Positions 1 to 12,044 are shown, counted from the stretch's first letter. The stretch is 64,000 bases of DNA from Aromatoleum aromaticum EbN1 (GCF_000025965.1 NC_006513.1:744001-808000); one strand, 5' to 3'. The notes: a model not told the origin generated them from the sequence alone. Program-made: numbers and translations.

Positions 1-375
1 ACCGGTCGCTGCGTCGTATGCGACCACTTCGCCGCCGGTCGTCACGACCACTGCCAAGCGGCCGTCGCTGCCGACTCCGGCAGACAGGCGCTTGCCGACT
101 TTCGCCGTCCACACGGCTTTTCCGTCCTGGTAGCGCGCGACCGTGCCGTCGTGCGCCGCCGCATAGACTTCCTCGCCGACGACGGCCGGCTGGAACACGT
201 ACGGCCCCGACGAGCCGACTTCCGCCTGCCAGACCGTGTGCAGCTCGGCCGAAGGCTTGAAGGCGACGAGCTCCGCCGGCTCGGGTGTCGACGACGCAAA
301 AGGATTCAGCGACGAGCAGCCGGCGGAAAGCGCGAGCGAGCCCGCGAGCAGCAGGGTGACCAGAGGACGCGTCAT
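1..375 (-). CDS. bamB: Outer membrane assembly lipoprotein BamB, N-terminal part (cut by window edge)
   Basis: Only the first 125 codons are in the window; the gene runs off base 1. The reading starts MTRPLVTLLLAGSLALSAGC, a lipoprotein signal with the lipobox LSAGC, so Cys20 would be the lipidated first residue of the mature protein. The following sequence alternates short strands typical of the BamB beta-propeller (VWQAEVG, VYAAAHDGTVARY). BamB is a scaffold of the BAM complex that inserts outer membrane proteins. It lies 3 bp downstream of the yfgM-like gene on the same strand, the usual yfgM-bamB pairing. Identification rests on the lipobox, the repeats and the context. Confidence 0.85.
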   Translation of the reverse strand, partial: MTRPLVTLLLAGSLALSAGCSSLNPFASSTPEPAELVAFKPSAELHTVWQAEVGSSGPYVFQPAVVGEEVYAAAHDGTVARYQDGKAVWTAKVGKRLSAGVGSDGRLAVVVTTGGEVVAYDAATG

Positions 376-378
376 CGC

Positions 379-1026
379 TCAGCCCTCCAGCGCCTGAAGC
401 TTCACGCGCACCACTTCGCGCAACGTCTCGCCGCCTTCGGTGCCGCCCTGCGCAATCGCATCCAGCGCGCCCTGGTAGGCGCTGCGGGCTTCGGCCAGCT
501 TGCCGTTCGCGGCCAGCACGTCACCGCGCAGATCGGCGAAACGCCCTTTCAGCGCTGCATCCGGCTCGGCTTGCAGCCGGGCGAGCGCATCGGCATGGGC
601 GCCTTCGTCGAGCAACACGCTCGCGAGTCGCAGCCGCGCGATGTCACGCAGGACCGCGTCGTCGCCGTGCTCCACCAGCCACTCGAGCTGGGCACGCGCG
701 TTCTTTCCCTCGCCGGCGCTGAACTGCACGCCGGCCGACAGCAGCGCGGCCATTTCGGCATAGACGGTGCCGGAGAATTTTTCGATGATCTGCCCGGCGG
801 CCTCGCGGGCCTTCTGCGCGTCGCCTCGCTCGGCGGCCTGCTGCACAACAAAATACAGCGCGCCGGCCTCGCTCGCCTGCTTGTTCTGGTACCACCTGAA
901 GCCTTGCCAGCCGACCGACGCGAGCGCCGCCGCCACTGCGAGCGTCGTCACGAGCTTGCCGTACTGGGCCCACCAGGCCTTCAGCTCGGAAATCTGCTCC
1001 TGTTCTTCCAGGTCATAAACTGCCAT
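379..1026 (-). CDS. yfgM: YfgM-like periplasmic TPR protein (ancillary SecYEG translocon subunit)
   Basis: A 215-residue protein beginning [19 protein letters not shown], followed by one membrane segment (about residues 22-42) and a helical TPR-like domain (DUF2133/YfgM family) facing the periplasm. YfgM associates with SecYEG and periplasmic chaperones. The chosen start has an AGGAAG motif just upstream and overlaps the 3' end of hisS by 14 bp. A longer start would lie deep inside hisS and is unlikely. It sits between hisS and bamB, the conserved order in gamma- and betaproteobacteria. Confidence 0.85.
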   Translation of the reverse strand: MAVYDLEEQEQISELKAWWAQYGKLVTTLAVAAALASVGWQGFRWYQNKQASEAGALYFVVQQAAERGDAQKAREAAGQIIEKFSGTVYAEMAALLSAGVQFSAGEGKNARAQLEWLVEHGDDAVLRDIARLRLASVLLDEGAHADALARLQAEPDAALKGRFADLRGDVLAANGKLAEARSAYQGALDAIAQGGTEGGETLREVVRVKLQALEG

Positions 1027-2329
1027 CTTCTTCCTCATTTTCCGTGAACAGGCATTCGGCCACTGCATTGGCGAGGCCATCGAGCGCGACGCGCTGCTGG
1101 CCGCCGGGGCCGCGCAACGGCTTCAGGCCGACTTCCCCCGTCGCCGCCTCGTCGTCACCGATCACGACTGCGACCGGCGCCCCGCTTGCGTCCGCTTTCT
1201 TCATCTGCGACTTGAAGCTGCCGCCGCCGCAATGCATCAACACCGCGAAACCATGGCTGCGCAGGGCCTCGGCGGCGCGAAACGCGAGGCGCTGAGCCTG
1301 CTCGCCGAGGTGGACGACGTACACGTCCGGCTGGGCCGGTTCGGCCTCGCCGCCGCTTTCGCGCCATAGCGCGAGCAGCCGCTCGATGCCCATCGCGAAA
1401 CCGGCCGCCGGCGCCGGACGGCCGCCGAGCTGTTCGACGAGACCGTCGTAGCGGCCGCCCGCGCACACCGTGCCCTGCGCGCCGAGCCGCGTCGTGACCC
1501 ACTCGAACACGGTACGGTTGTAATAGTCGAGGCCGCGCACGAGCCGGTGGTTGATGCGGTACGGCACGCCAGCGTCCTTGAGCAGCACCTGTACGCCATT
1601 GAAGTGCTTCAGCGAGTCCTCGCCGAGGAAATCGAGCAGCTTGGGCGCGTTATCGACGAGGTCCTGCAGTTCGGGGTTCTTGGTGTCGAGGATGCGCAGC
1701 GGATTCGTATGCAGGCGCCGCCTGCCATCGTCGTCGAGGCGCTCGCGATGCCTCTCGAGGTACGCGACGAGTTCCGCCCGGTGGCGCGCCCGTTCGTCGG
1801 AGGAGCCGAGCGAGTTCAGCTCCAGCCTGACGTCCTCCAGCCCGAAATCGTCCCACAGGCGCGCGCACATCAGGATGTGTTCGGCGTCGATATCGGGACC
1901 GTCGAAGCCCAGCGCCTCGACGCCGATCTGGTGAAACTGGCGGTAGCGCCCTTTCTGCGGCCGCTCGTGGCGGAACATCGGGCCGTGATAGTAGAGGCGC
2001 TGCGCGCCGGCGGACAGCATCTTGTGCTGGATCGCCGCGCGCACGCACGATGCCGTGCCCTCCGGGCGCAGCGTCAGTTGTTCACCGTTGAGCGCGTCCT
2101 CGAAAGAGTACATTTCCTTCTCGACGATGTCCGTGACTTCACCGATCGCGCGCTTGAACAGCGGCGTCGGCTCCACGATCGGCATGCGGATCGGCCGGTA
2201 GCCGTAGCTGCGCAACCAGTCGCGGACGATATCTTCGAAATGCTCCCAGGCTTCGGCCTCGTCGGGCAGGATGTCGTTCATCCCGCGTACCGCCTGCAAG
2301 GCCTGAATCATCGGTTTTTTTTCTGTCAT
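1013..2329 (-). CDS. hisS: Histidyl-tRNA synthetase
   Basis: A class II aminoacyl-tRNA synthetase of about 438 residues that charges tRNA-His. Motif 2 is visible as [10 protein letters not shown] at about residues 119-128. The histidine signature [15 protein letters not shown] lies in the second half, and a C-terminal anticodon-binding domain ends the protein. Two starts are possible: ATG at 2329 (MTEKKPMIQ) or ATG at 2311 ([10 protein letters not shown]); neither has a strong ribosome binding site. The open frame continues upstream across ispG, but that stretch is only the antisense-frame extension. The gene lies 11 bp downstream of ispG. Confidence 0.95.
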   Translation of the reverse strand: MTEKKPMIQALQAVRGMNDILPDEAEAWEHFEDIVRDWLRSYGYRPIRMPIVEPTPLFKRAIGEVTDIVEKEMYSFEDALNGEQLTLRPEGTASCVRAAIQHKMLSAGAQRLYYHGPMFRHERPQKGRYRQFHQIGVEALGFDGPDIDAEHILMCARLWDDFGLEDVRLELNSLGSSDERARHRAELVAYLERHRERLDDDGRRRLHTNPLRILDTKNPELQDLVDNAPKLLDFLGEDSLKHFNGVQVLLKDAGVPYRINHRLVRGLDYYNRTVFEWVTTRLGAQGTVCAGGRYDGLVEQLGGRPAPAAGFAMGIERLLALWRESGGEAEPAQPDVYVVHLGEQAQRLAFRAAEALRSHGFAVLMHCGGGSFKSQMKKADASGAPVAVVIGDDEAATGEVGLKPLRGPGGQQRVALDGLANAVAECLFTENEEEDGSL

Positions 2330-2340
2330 AAGCTGACGGT

Positions 2341-3585
<1,245 letters not shown>

Positions 3586-3591
3586 TTCAGC

Positions 3592-4524
3592 TCACTTCAC
3601 GGTCAGCTTTGCGACGCCGACGCGAATATGGGGAACAAGGTCCAGCGGCTGGCCGCGAAATTCCGTCGTGACCTTTTGCGCGTTGCCGACGACGAGCCCG
3701 AACGGCGGCTGGCCCTGGACCGTACGGGTGCTGCCCGCCGCATTGAGGCCGGAAAAAATGACCTTCCCCGTCGCGTCGCGCACCTCCACCCACGATTCAC
3801 CGGCAAAACGAAACACGAGGTGTTCGACGCCCGGCAGTCCGGCGGGAACGGTGGTGGTCGCCCTGTCTTCCGCAATGGACGCGGGAGCGGCTTCCGCCAA
3901 AGGCGCCGCGGCGGGCGCCTGCGGCGGCACGTCGTTCGCCGCCACGCCATCCGGCGTCACCGCAGCAGGCGAGGACAGTTGCGGCGCCACGTCGGGCTCG
4001 GCCGCGGACGGAGGTTCGAGCGGCACCGGCAATGGCGTTGCCTCCCCTTCGGACGGCGCCAATTCGACAGTCGCGGTTTCGGTATCCGGCATCTGGAACC
4101 AGTCGAAAAACCATCCCGCGACGACAACGGTCAATAAGGCGCCGGCAACCAGCGCTGCCGGCAGACGAGCGGAACGCGCCGCCCTGCCGCTCGGCATCAC
4201 ACCTTCGGCATTCGACAGCGGAGCGAGTTCGACCGGCATCGCAGCGGCGTTTTTTGCGAGGCCGGCGAGCAGCGCGGCCGGATCGATCCCGAGATACCGC
4301 GCGTAATTGCGCAGAAAGCCGCGAACAAACGCCGGCCCTGGCAGCAGCTCGAAGCGCTCGGCTTCCATCGCCTCGATCTGCCGGGAAGTCAGTTTCAATG
4401 CGTACGCGACGTCGCCTACGGTCTCGTGGCGGGCTTCGCGTGCACGCCGCAGGATCTGTCCGACAGATGCGGCAGCAGCCGGCTCGACCGGGGTCGCGTC
4501 CTCTTCACGATGAACGTCGTTCAC
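3592..4524 (-). CDS. rodZ: RodZ-like cytoskeletal / cell-shape protein
   Basis: A 310-residue protein with an N-terminal helix-turn-helix (HTH_25, about residues 22-85, GQILRRAREARHETVGDVAY) and one membrane span near residues 125-145 (ALVAGALLTVVVAGWFFDWF). A Pro/Ala-rich linker follows, then a C-terminal DUF4115 domain in the periplasm. RodZ links MreB to the envelope and controls rod shape. The start is GTG at 4524 and overlaps the pilW stop by 4 bp (GTGA), which indicates translational coupling. The neighbours pilW upstream and ispG downstream match the usual order. Confidence 0.88.
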   Translation of the reverse strand: MNDVHREEDATPVEPAAAASVGQILRRAREARHETVGDVAYALKLTSRQIEAMEAERFELLPGPAFVRGFLRNYARYLGIDPAALLAGLAKNAAAMPVELAPLSNAEGVMPSGRAARSARLPAALVAGALLTVVVAGWFFDWFQMPDTETATVELAPSEGEATPLPVPLEPPSAAEPDVAPQLSSPAAVTPDGVAANDVPPQAPAAAPLAEAAPASIAEDRATTTVPAGLPGVEHLVFRFAGESWVEVRDATGKVIFSGLNAAGSTRTVQGQPPFGLVVGNAQKVTTEFRGQPLDLVPHIRVGVAKLTVK

Positions 4525-5318
4525 TCGTAATTTCCCTGTTTCATTGCCCGATGTTCCCCGCTATCGGCAAAACGGCCGCGCAGTTGCGCCGCGTAGCTCG
4601 ACTCGGCCTCACGATTGCCGAGTTTGCGCTCGGTGCGCACACCGAGCCATACGGACTCCGCTGACGGCTCGCTTTGCTGGTGCAACTGCACGAGATGGTT
4701 CCGCGCAAGCTCGTAGTCGCCGCGGCGGTAGGCGATCGCGGCAAGGTGGTAGAGCGCCTGCGCGTTGGATGGGTCGAGCTCTGCCGCGCGCTGGAACTCG
4801 GCCTCGGCCGCAGCATCGTTGCCGCGCCGCAGATGGCACAGGCCCGCGTTCGCGTAGGGCCGTGAAGGCGTGCGGTAATAGGGGTTGCGCGCGGCGAGCG
4901 CGAGCCGTTCGAGCCCTTCCGCTTCCTGCCCCGACACGCACAGGAACCAGCCATAGCTGTTGTTGAATTCGGGGTCGTTCGGCGCCTTCTGCAGTGCGCG
5001 CTGGAAATTGTCGCGCGCCGCGTTCCGGTCGTCGATGAACATATAGACGAGACCCATCAGGTGATACGCCGGCGAGTACGCGGGATCGCTCGCGAGAGCC
5101 GCCCGCCCCTCGTCGAGCGCAACCGCGTAGCGCCCGACTTGTAGATAGGCCATGCCGAGATCCACGTGGACCTTGGCGCTCGCCGTCGCCGGATTCGTCG
5201 CCGGCACGTCGGAGACCGGTCGCTCCGCGATCGGGCGTCCTGCCCCCGATGGGGCCGCGCACGCAGTCAGCCCGAACACGACAGCGCAAAGGAGCAGCCG
5301 TCCCGCGAACCGGCGCAT
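4521..5318 (-). CDS. pilW: Type IV pilus biogenesis/stability lipoprotein PilW (PilF)
   Basis: 265 residues beginning MRRFAGRLLLCAVVFGLTAC, a lipoprotein signal with lipobox LTAC. At least four TPR repeats follow (VHVDLGMAYLQVGRYAVALDE, SPAYHLMGLVYMFIDDRNAA, and so on). PilW/PilF is the outer membrane pilotin that helps the PilQ secretin multimerise. The chosen start is the ATG giving the lipoprotein signal; longer open frame upstream runs into rlmN. It lies 3 bp from rlmN and overlaps rodZ, all minus strand. Confidence 0.9.
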   Translation of the reverse strand: MRRFAGRLLLCAVVFGLTACAAPSGAGRPIAERPVSDVPATNPATASAKVHVDLGMAYLQVGRYAVALDEGRAALASDPAYSPAYHLMGLVYMFIDDRNAARDNFQRALQKAPNDPEFNNSYGWFLCVSGQEAEGLERLALAARNPYYRTPSRPYANAGLCHLRRGNDAAAEAEFQRAAELDPSNAQALYHLAAIAYRRGDYELARNHLVQLHQQSEPSAESVWLGVRTERKLGNREAESSYAAQLRGRFADSGEHRAMKQGNYE

Positions 5319-5320
5319 CC

Positions 5321-6547
5321 TCAGCGGCCCTCCATCGGCTTCACCAGCCTGACCGTGCGCCGCGACCGGTCCTGCACTTGTCCGGCGAGCTGCCCGCAGG
5401 CCGCGTTCACGTCGTCGCCGCGCGTCTTGCGGGTCGTCGTGACGATGCCAGCGTCGATGAGGATCGCCGCAAAGCGCCGGATGCGTTCGGCCGGGGAACG
5501 ATCGAAGCCGGAGTTCGGAAAAGGATTGAACGGGATCAGATTGAACTTGCACGGCACGTCGCGCACCAGTTCGACGAGCGCGCGGGCGTGTGCGTCCGAG
5601 TCGTTGACGTCGTCGAGCATGACGTATTCGAAGGTCACGAAGTCGCGCGGCGCCCGTTCGAGGTAGCGCTGGCACGCTGCCATCAGCTCGCGCAACGGAT
5701 ATTTGCGATTGATCGGCACGAGGCGGTCGCGCAACGCATCGTCCGGCGCATGCAGCGACACTGCCAGCGCGACCGGGCATTCGTCGCGCAAGCGATCCAT
5801 TGCCGGGACGATGCCGGATGTCGACACCGTTACGCGGCGGCGCGACAGTCCGTACGCGTGATCGTCGAGCATCAGCCGCAGCGCAGTGACGACGTTGTCG
5901 AAGTTCGCGAGCGGTTCGCCCATCCCCATCATCACGACGTTGCTGATGACACGGCCGTTGTGATCCTCCTCCGGGTCAGAGGATCGCCACGAGTCGGATT
6001 GGACGCCCTTGGCGTCCGCAGCACGATGGTCCAGCTTGGTCGCGCGGGACGCGTGGTCGGGCCCGCCGTCCCCGTCCTTCGAACCTGCCGGCGACGCGCT
6101 GCCGCCGAGGAGCCGGTTCGCGAGCCACAGCTGGCCGATGATCTCGGCCGCCGAAAGGTTGCGATTGAAGCCCTGCTTGCCGGTCGAGCAGAACGCGCAG
6201 TCGAGCGCGCACCCGGCTTGTGACGAAATGCACAGGGTGCCGCGATTCGTCTCGGGAATGAACACCGCTTCGACCGCGTTCGCGCTGCCGACGTCGAGCA
6301 GCCATTTGCGCGTCCCGTCGACCGATACCGCATCGCGAATCGCGCGGGGCGCGCGGATGCAGGCTTCTTCGGCGAGCTTCGCGCGCAGGCTTTTCGCCAC
6401 GTCGGTCATGTTGCCGAAATCGGTTTCGCCGAAACGGTGCATCCAGCGCATCACCTGGCGCGCGCGAAAAGGCTTCTCGCCCCGTTCAGCGAACCAGGTG
6501 ACGAGACCGTCGACGTCGAAATCGAGCAGGTTGACCGGTGTAAGCAT
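5321..6547 (-). CDS. rlmN: Dual-specificity RNA (adenine-C2) methyltransferase RlmN, with an in-frame insertion
   Basis: A radical SAM enzyme that methylates A2503 of 23S rRNA and A37 of some tRNAs. The SAM cluster [19 protein letters not shown] (CX3CX2C) is intact, as is [16 protein letters not shown]. The catalytic cysteine partner CGQLAG lies near the C terminus. The protein has 408 residues, longer than usual. Residues about 150-196, between LLGG and [11 protein letters not shown], form a hydrophilic stretch ([32 protein letters not shown]) with no counterpart in typical RlmN. The DNA beneath it is palindromic (see the repeat at 5960-6100). The frame is preserved, so the enzyme is probably functional. 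Confidence 0.93.
   Translation of the reverse strand: MLTPVNLLDFDVDGLVTWFAERGEKPFRARQVMRWMHRFGETDFGNMTDVAKSLRAKLAEEACIRAPRAIRDAVSVDGTRKWLLDVGSANAVEAVFIPETNRGTLCISSQAGCALDCAFCSTGKQGFNRNLSAAEIIGQLWLANRLLGGSASPAGSKDGDGGPDHASRATKLDHRAADAKGVQSDSWRSSDPEEDHNGRVISNVVMMGMGEPLANFDNVVTALRLMLDDHAYGLSRRRVTVSTSGIVPAMDRLRDECPVALAVSLHAPDDALRDRLVPINRKYPLRELMAACQRYLERAPRDFVTFEYVMLDDVNDSDAHARALVELVRDVPCKFNLIPFNPFPNSGFDRSPAERIRRFAAILIDAGIVTTTRKTRGDDVNAACGQLAGQVQDRSRRTVRLVKPMEGR
5960..6100. repeat. Palindromic (REP-like) element inserted in frame within rlmN
   Basis: 141 bp, exactly 47 codons, that interrupt the rlmN reading frame without breaking it. It contains two perfect hairpins: GATCCTC / GAGGATC (5962-5968 and 5979-5985, loop 10) and GGACGCC-CTT-GGCGTCC (6001-6017). 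The two stems are 15 bp apart, a layout like paired REP/BIME-type elements. No second copy was spotted in this window. That it is a mobile palindromic element is an inference from the hairpins and the gap in family alignment. Confidence 0.6.
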
Positions 6548-6634
6548 CTGCGTTCCGTACAGCTCCCATAATGCAATCGGCCCGCTATCGATGAAGATGC
6601 GCGGGCCGATGCGCGGGCTCTCCCCGTGAGGGGT

Positions 6635-7060
6635 TCAGCGGGTGTAAACGTTCATGCCGGGAAAGAAGAACGCAATCTCGACTGCCGCCGTTTCCGGCGC
6701 ATCGGAACCATGGACCGCGTTCGCGTCGATGGATTCCGCAAAATCCGCACGAATCGTGCCGGCATCGGCTTTTTTCGGATCGGTGGCGCCCATCAGGTCG
6801 CGGTTCGTCGCAATCGCGCTCTCGCCTTCGAGCACCTGGATCATCACCGGCCCGGAAATCATGAAGGACACGAGATCCTTGAAGAACGGGCGCTCCTTGT
6901 GCACGGCGTAGAACTGGCCGGCTTCGCGCTCGGACAGATGCACCATCTTCGACGCGATGATCTTCAGGCCTGCATCTTCGAAGCGCTGGTAGATCTTGCC
7001 GATCACGTTCTTCGCGACGGCGTCGGGCTTGATGATGGACAGGGTACGTTCGATTGCCAT
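6635..7060 (-). CDS. ndk: Nucleoside diphosphate kinase
   Basis: 141 residues, full length. Ndk transfers the gamma phosphate between nucleoside triphosphates and diphosphates through a phosphohistidine. The active site is NAVHGSD with His117, and the N-terminal [11 protein letters not shown] motif is present. It lies upstream of rlmN on the same strand and is separated from sucD by a strong terminator. A -10-like TAGAAT lies about 45 bp upstream of the start. Confidence 0.97.
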
Positions 7061-7105
7061 GAAAAACTCCGGATGGACGATAAGCGGGAAAAAGCGCAGC
7101 GAAGG

Positions 7106-7111
7106 ATTCTA
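7106..7111 (-). promoter_or_regulatory. Possible -10 element of ndk
   Basis: On the minus strand this reads TAGAAT, one mismatch from TATAAT, and would give a leader of about 40 nt before ndk. No good -35 at 16-18 bp spacing was found, so this is tentative. Confidence 0.3.
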
Positions 7112-7140
7112 GCAGTTTTTCCCTGCCCGCTCCCAGCAAC

Positions 7141-7169
7141 GAAAAGCGCCGGTCCAGCCGGCGCTTTTC
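7141..7169 (-). terminator. Rho-independent terminator after sucCD
   Basis: A perfect 12-bp inverted repeat, GAAAAGCGCCGG / CCGGCGCTTTTC, with a 5-base loop. A- and T-rich arms let it work in either direction. It lies 23 bp past the sucD stop and before ndk, so it should end the sucCD transcript. Confidence 0.85.
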
Positions 7170-7191
7170 CACTGGGCGGGGTGAGTCGTGC

Positions 7192-8085
7192 TTACAGCAT
7201 CGCCTTCAGCAGCTTGGCCATCTCCGACGGGTTGCGCGTCACCGTGAAGCCGCACTCTTCCATGATCGCGAGCTTGGCGTCAGCAGTGTCCGCACCACCC
7301 GAGATCAGCGCACCGGCGTGGCCCATGCGCTTGCCGGCCGGCGCGGTGACGCCGGCGATGAAGCCGACGATCGGCTTCTTCATGTTGGCCTTGCACCACT
7401 GCGCCGCTTCGGCTTCGTCCGGACCGCCGATCTCGCCGATCATGATCACCGCATCGGTGTCCGGATCGTCGTTGAACATGCGCATCACGTCGATGTGCTT
7501 CAGGCCGTTGATCGGGTCGCCGCCGATACCGACTGCCGACGACTGACCCAGACCGATTTCGGTCAGCTGCGCGACGGCTTCATAGGTCAGCGTGCCCGAA
7601 CGCGACACGACACCGATGCGGCCCTTGCGATGGATGTGACCCGGCATGATGCCGATCTTGATCTCGTCCGGCGTGATCAGACCGGGGCAGTTGGGCCCCA
7701 GCAGCAGCGTTTCCTTGCCGCCCTTGGCCACTTTCTGCTTCATCTTGTTGCGCACGATCAGCATATCGCGGACCGGGATGCCTTCGGTGATGCAGATCGC
7801 CAGATCCAGGTCGGCCTCGCAGGCTTCCCATATCGCATCGGCGGCACCGGCCGGCGGCACGTAAATCACGGACACGGTCGCGCCGGTGGCCTGCTTGGCG
7901 TCCTTGACCGAGCCGTAGATCGGCACGTCGAGGATCTTCTCACCGGCCTTCTTCGGGTTCACGCCGGCGACGAAGCAGTTCTTGCCGTTGGCGTACTCGA
8001 TGCACTTCTCGGTGTGGAACTGGCCGGTCTTGCCGGTGATGCCCTGGGTAATGACTTTGGTGTCTTTGTTGATCAGGATGGACAT
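7192..8085 (-). CDS. sucD: Succinyl-CoA synthetase, alpha subunit
   Basis: 297 residues. With SucC it interconverts succinyl-CoA and succinate with substrate-level NTP formation in the TCA cycle. The N-terminal CoA-binding fold (GITGKTGQFHTEKCIEYANG) and the phosphohistidine region (KRMGHAGALISGG) near residue 250 are visible. It follows sucC by 11 bp in the same operon and is ended by the hairpin at 7141-7169. Confidence 0.97.
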   Translation of the reverse strand: MSILINKDTKVITQGITGKTGQFHTEKCIEYANGKNCFVAGVNPKKAGEKILDVPIYGSVKDAKQATGATVSVIYVPPAGAADAIWEACEADLDLAICITEGIPVRDMLIVRNKMKQKVAKGGKETLLLGPNCPGLITPDEIKIGIMPGHIHRKGRIGVVSRSGTLTYEAVAQLTEIGLGQSSAVGIGGDPINGLKHIDVMRMFNDDPDTDAVIMIGEIGGPDEAEAAQWCKANMKKPIVGFIAGVTAPAGKRMGHAGALISGGADTADAKLAIMEECGFTVTRNPSEMAKLLKAML

Positions 8086-8096
8086 TCACACTCTCC

Positions 8097-9257
<1,161 letters not shown>

Positions 9258-9445
9258 GGTTGCCCTTCGATCGAAGACGCGACGCGCAAGCGGCGCGAAC
9301 AGGTTGATGGGACGCTTCGGAGCTTCGCTCCGCGACGGGCGCCGTCTCCCTCGTCCGACGCACGCCGCTGCCGGCCGGACACTGCAGCCCGGCCCCGTCT
9401 CATGACTCGCCCCCTCACCGGGCGCGATCGCCGCAAGATCGCCGG

Positions 9446-9451
9446 ATTATA
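9446..9451 (-). promoter_or_regulatory. Probable -10 element of the sucCD promoter
   Basis: The minus strand reads TATAAT in the context GGTTATAATCC, an exact -10 consensus about 190 bp before sucC. The -35 region is weak (TTCCGC at about 16 bp). The leader between contains a short hairpin, CGGAGC-TTC-GCTCCG, at 9318-9332. No known riboswitch fold was recognised. Confidence 0.5.
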
Positions 9452-9503
9452 ACCGGAATTGCGCAGTGCGGAATTTCAGCCGGGCCCGTGTACCCAATAG
9501 GAA

Positions 9504-10064
9504 TTACGAGTCTTTCGCCCGCTCCCGATGCCACTTCGGGTAGTACAGGCGCACAGTCTGCGTCGAGGTCTCCAGCGCGTGGCAACGGTCGAGCTGGAAC
9601 GGCTTCTCGCCCCCGTCCTCGTTGTCGCGGCGAAAAGTGGCCAGCGTCTGGATTGCCACGGTGGGCAGGCTCAGCAACAACTCTGTCATGTGGGAGCAAC
9701 CGCGGACGTCGCTGAACATTTCGCCGACGGTCCGGCGAAAACCGTGCATCAGGTTCAGGCCGATGAGTTGCCGGTAGGCCGGCGCGATGGTCTCGCAGCC
9801 ACCCGGATACGGCACGCGCTCGGAACAGGCTTCCGCGTCGACGATCGTGAAATCGGCGTCGAGGGTGACGCGCACCCTCATCTCGTGGATCGCGTCGCCA
9901 GCCCGGCGGACACCGGAAGCGAGCACATAGTCGAGATCTTTCGTGTCCCGCAGGCAGGCTTCGAGCTCGAGCATTCCGTCGTCGCGCCGGTACCCTTCGA
10001 CGCTTATCTGGCGCAGATGGGCTTTCTGGCGGGGAACACGCGGAGGAGGAAGGGGCATCTTCAC
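9504..10064 (-). CDS. DUF2889 family protein of unknown function
   Basis: 186 residues matching the DUF2889 pattern: an N-terminal RQISVEGYRRDDGMLELEACLRDTK, a central AEACSERVPYPGGCETIAPAY, and GLNLMHGFRRTVGEMFSDVRGCSHMTELL. The family is common in betaproteobacteria. The start is either GTG at 10064 or ATG at 10058; neither has a clear ribosome binding site. It is a single gene diverging from the fimV-like gene. No function can be assigned from sequence. Confidence 0.8.
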   Translation of the reverse strand: MKMPLPPPRVPRQKAHLRQISVEGYRRDDGMLELEACLRDTKDLDYVLASGVRRAGDAIHEMRVRVTLDADFTIVDAEACSERVPYPGGCETIAPAYRQLIGLNLMHGFRRTVGEMFSDVRGCSHMTELLLSLPTVAIQTLATFRRDNEDGGEKPFQLDRCHALETSTQTVRLYYPKWHRERAKDS

Positions 10065-10325
10065 GTACGGCAGCGTATGGGACGTCGATACTACCGTGAA
10101 TTCCGCAGTCGTGGCTGAAGCGCCAACGCAGGATACGAACCCTGCGAGGCAGCGGCGACCCGTGGCGGGGCAGAGAGCCGCAAACCGAATCGGGTGTTTT
10201 CCGAATTACTGCACACCGCGCTGAAGAATGCCCGCCCCCTGCACATGTAGGCTGTTTAAAATGGCGGCACCAATTGATACAAACTGTAACGCCTCCTTGC
10301 CCACTGCAGCGTCGACGAGCCGACC

Positions 10326-12044
10326 ATGAACAGAACCGCGCACCTGGCCGTCTCCTTTTCCGTTGTGCTGAGCGTCACCGCGCTCGCGCCATCGCCGGGC
10401 ATGGCCGCCGTCGCGCTTGGCGAGCCGGTGGCGTTGTCGGCGATCGGAGCACCGCTGCGCGTGGAGATCGCGATCGCCGGCGGGGAGCCGGCGCGCGCCC
10501 GCGAATGCCTGAAGCTGACGCCAGGTACCGTAGAAGGCGGCGTGCCCTGGGTACGGGACGCGCGGATAGGCATCGTCGGGCACGGTCACGCGGCGCGCAT
10601 TGTCGTGTCCGGAACGGCCCCGGTCGCCGAGCCGATCGTGCAACTCGGGATCGAAGATACGTGCGACGCGCACCTGCGGCGCGAGTACACGCTGCTGCTG
10701 CCCTTCCCCGATTTTCCGCCGGAGGTGCCGGCGATTCCCGCAGCGATCGGGCACGACGCCGAAACACGCGCCGCACCACCCGAGCCCTCCGCCACCAGGA
10801 CAAAACCGCGGACTGTCCCGGGTGCGGGCACGTCCTCCGTGCAATCTGCGCGTTCGGCAAGAATGACAACGCGAACTCCCGCGCCCGCATCCGCCATCAG
10901 AAGAGAACCCCGCCTCCGGCAAGAAGGCCATCGGCTTCCCTCCGGTCCGGAAGTTCGCCGTGAAGACGGCTTGCGTCTTAGCAGCGCCCCCCTCAAGACG
11001 GAGCCAACCGGGGCGGCAACGGACGCCGGGCAGGATCAGTTACAGCGCGAACAAAACGCGATCGTCGCGATCGACCGGACGATCGTCGCCCAGCTCGAAC
11101 TGAACGAACGCATCCGCCGGCTGGAGCAAATCCAGGCGGCGATGATGGAGCGATTGCGCGCAACTGCCGATCCCGCTTCCAGAACGAGCGCAATCGCCCC
11201 CTCCGCAGCGGTGCCGTCGGCAACGCCCGCCTCGTCACCGCGCGGCTGGATCGTTCCGGCGACGGCGCTCGCCACCCTGTTACTCGTCCTGGCCGGAGGG
11301 GGACTGTGGCTGCGCAGACACCGGAGGGACGACGCAACCCGCTCCGGTCCGACCCGATTTGCGAACACTCCATCGCTTCCTGGCCTGTCCGGACGACTCG
11401 ACGCCCCGTCCGCAACACCTGACACTCCCGCCGCGCCGGCCTCGGCAGGACCCGGATTTCCGCTGTCTGCAGCAACTTCCGTCCCGGCCCGCCCGCCCGT
11501 TTCCCCACCTGAATACCCGCGTCCGGAGCTCCCGGCGGCGCTCCTCGTCGAGGACGATGCGGAAGAGCATGAATCGGCGATCGAACTGGCGGAAATCATG
11601 ATGGCTTTCGGCCGCGTGCAAGGAGCGGCCGAGACGCTCGCCGAGTTCATCGAGTCGAACCCGAAGAAAGCCGTCACGCCGTGGCTGAAACTGCTCGAAG
11701 TGTATCGTGCCGCGGGATTGCGGCCCGAGTTCGACACGCTCGCGCGACAGCTGAACAAGACGTTCAACGTCAAGGCGGTAACCTGGGACACGTTCGACGA
11801 AGCGCGCCGGCCGACGGGCACGATCGAACAGATGTCTCACGTCATGGGCCGGATTCAAAACCTGTGGGGAAGCCGCGACTGCCAGGCCTACCTGGAGAAC
11901 CTGCTACGCGACAACCGCGACGGCATGCGGGAAGGCTTCCCGCTCAGCGTGATCGACGAGATCCTCATTCTTGCCGGCGTTCTCGAAGAGCACCTCGGTC
12001 CGTATCAGCCGGACGTCCGGAAGGAGCTGTCCCTCTCGTCCTGA
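10326..12044 (+). CDS. FimV/HubP-like inner membrane protein
   Basis: 572 residues. A signal peptide (to about residue 27) precedes a FimV N-terminal domain with the typical ALGEPVALSAIGAPLRVEI. Next come a coiled-coil stretch (LELNERIRRLEQIQAAMMERL), a membrane span near residues 305-322 (WIVPATALATLLLVLAGGG), and a cytoplasmic TPR-like region (SAIELAEIMMAFGRVQGAAETLAEFI). The C terminus does not look like the usual short FimV end domain. FimV/HubP proteins organise cell poles and type IV pili in relatives. Shorter than classical FimV, so the name is kept general. Confidence 0.75.
   Translation: MNRTAHLAVSFSVVLSVTALAPSPGMAAVALGEPVALSAIGAPLRVEIAIAGGEPARARECLKLTPGTVEGGVPWVRDARIGIVGHGHAARIVVSGTAPVAEPIVQLGIEDTCDAHLRREYTLLLPFPDFPPEVPAIPAAIGHDAETRAAPPEPSATRTKPRTVPGAGTSSVQSARSARMTTRTPAPASAIRREPRLRQEGHRLPSGPEVRREDGLRLSSAPLKTEPTGAATDAGQDQLQREQNAIVAIDRTIVAQLELNERIRRLEQIQAAMMERLRATADPASRTSAIAPSAAVPSATPASSPRGWIVPATALATLLLVLAGGGLWLRRHRRDDATRSGPTRFANTPSLPGLSGRLDAPSATPDTPAAPASAGPGFPLSAATSVPARPPVSPPEYPRPELPAALLVEDDAEEHESAIELAEIMMAFGRVQGAAETLAEFIESNPKKAVTPWLKLLEVYRAAGLRPEFDTLARQLNKTFNVKAVTWDTFDEARRPTGTIEQMSHVMGRIQNLWGSRDCQAYLENLLRDNRDGMREGFPLSVIDEILILAGVLEEHLGPYQPDVRKELSLSS

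Noticed and set aside
5249-6223. Plus-strand open frames opposite rlmN and pilW
   Set aside because: Typical antisense shadows in high-GC DNA; Arg/His-rich, with no ribosome binding site or family features.
9258-9440. Riboswitch in the sucC leader
   Set aside because: Only one small hairpin is visible; no known riboswitch core could be matched by eye.
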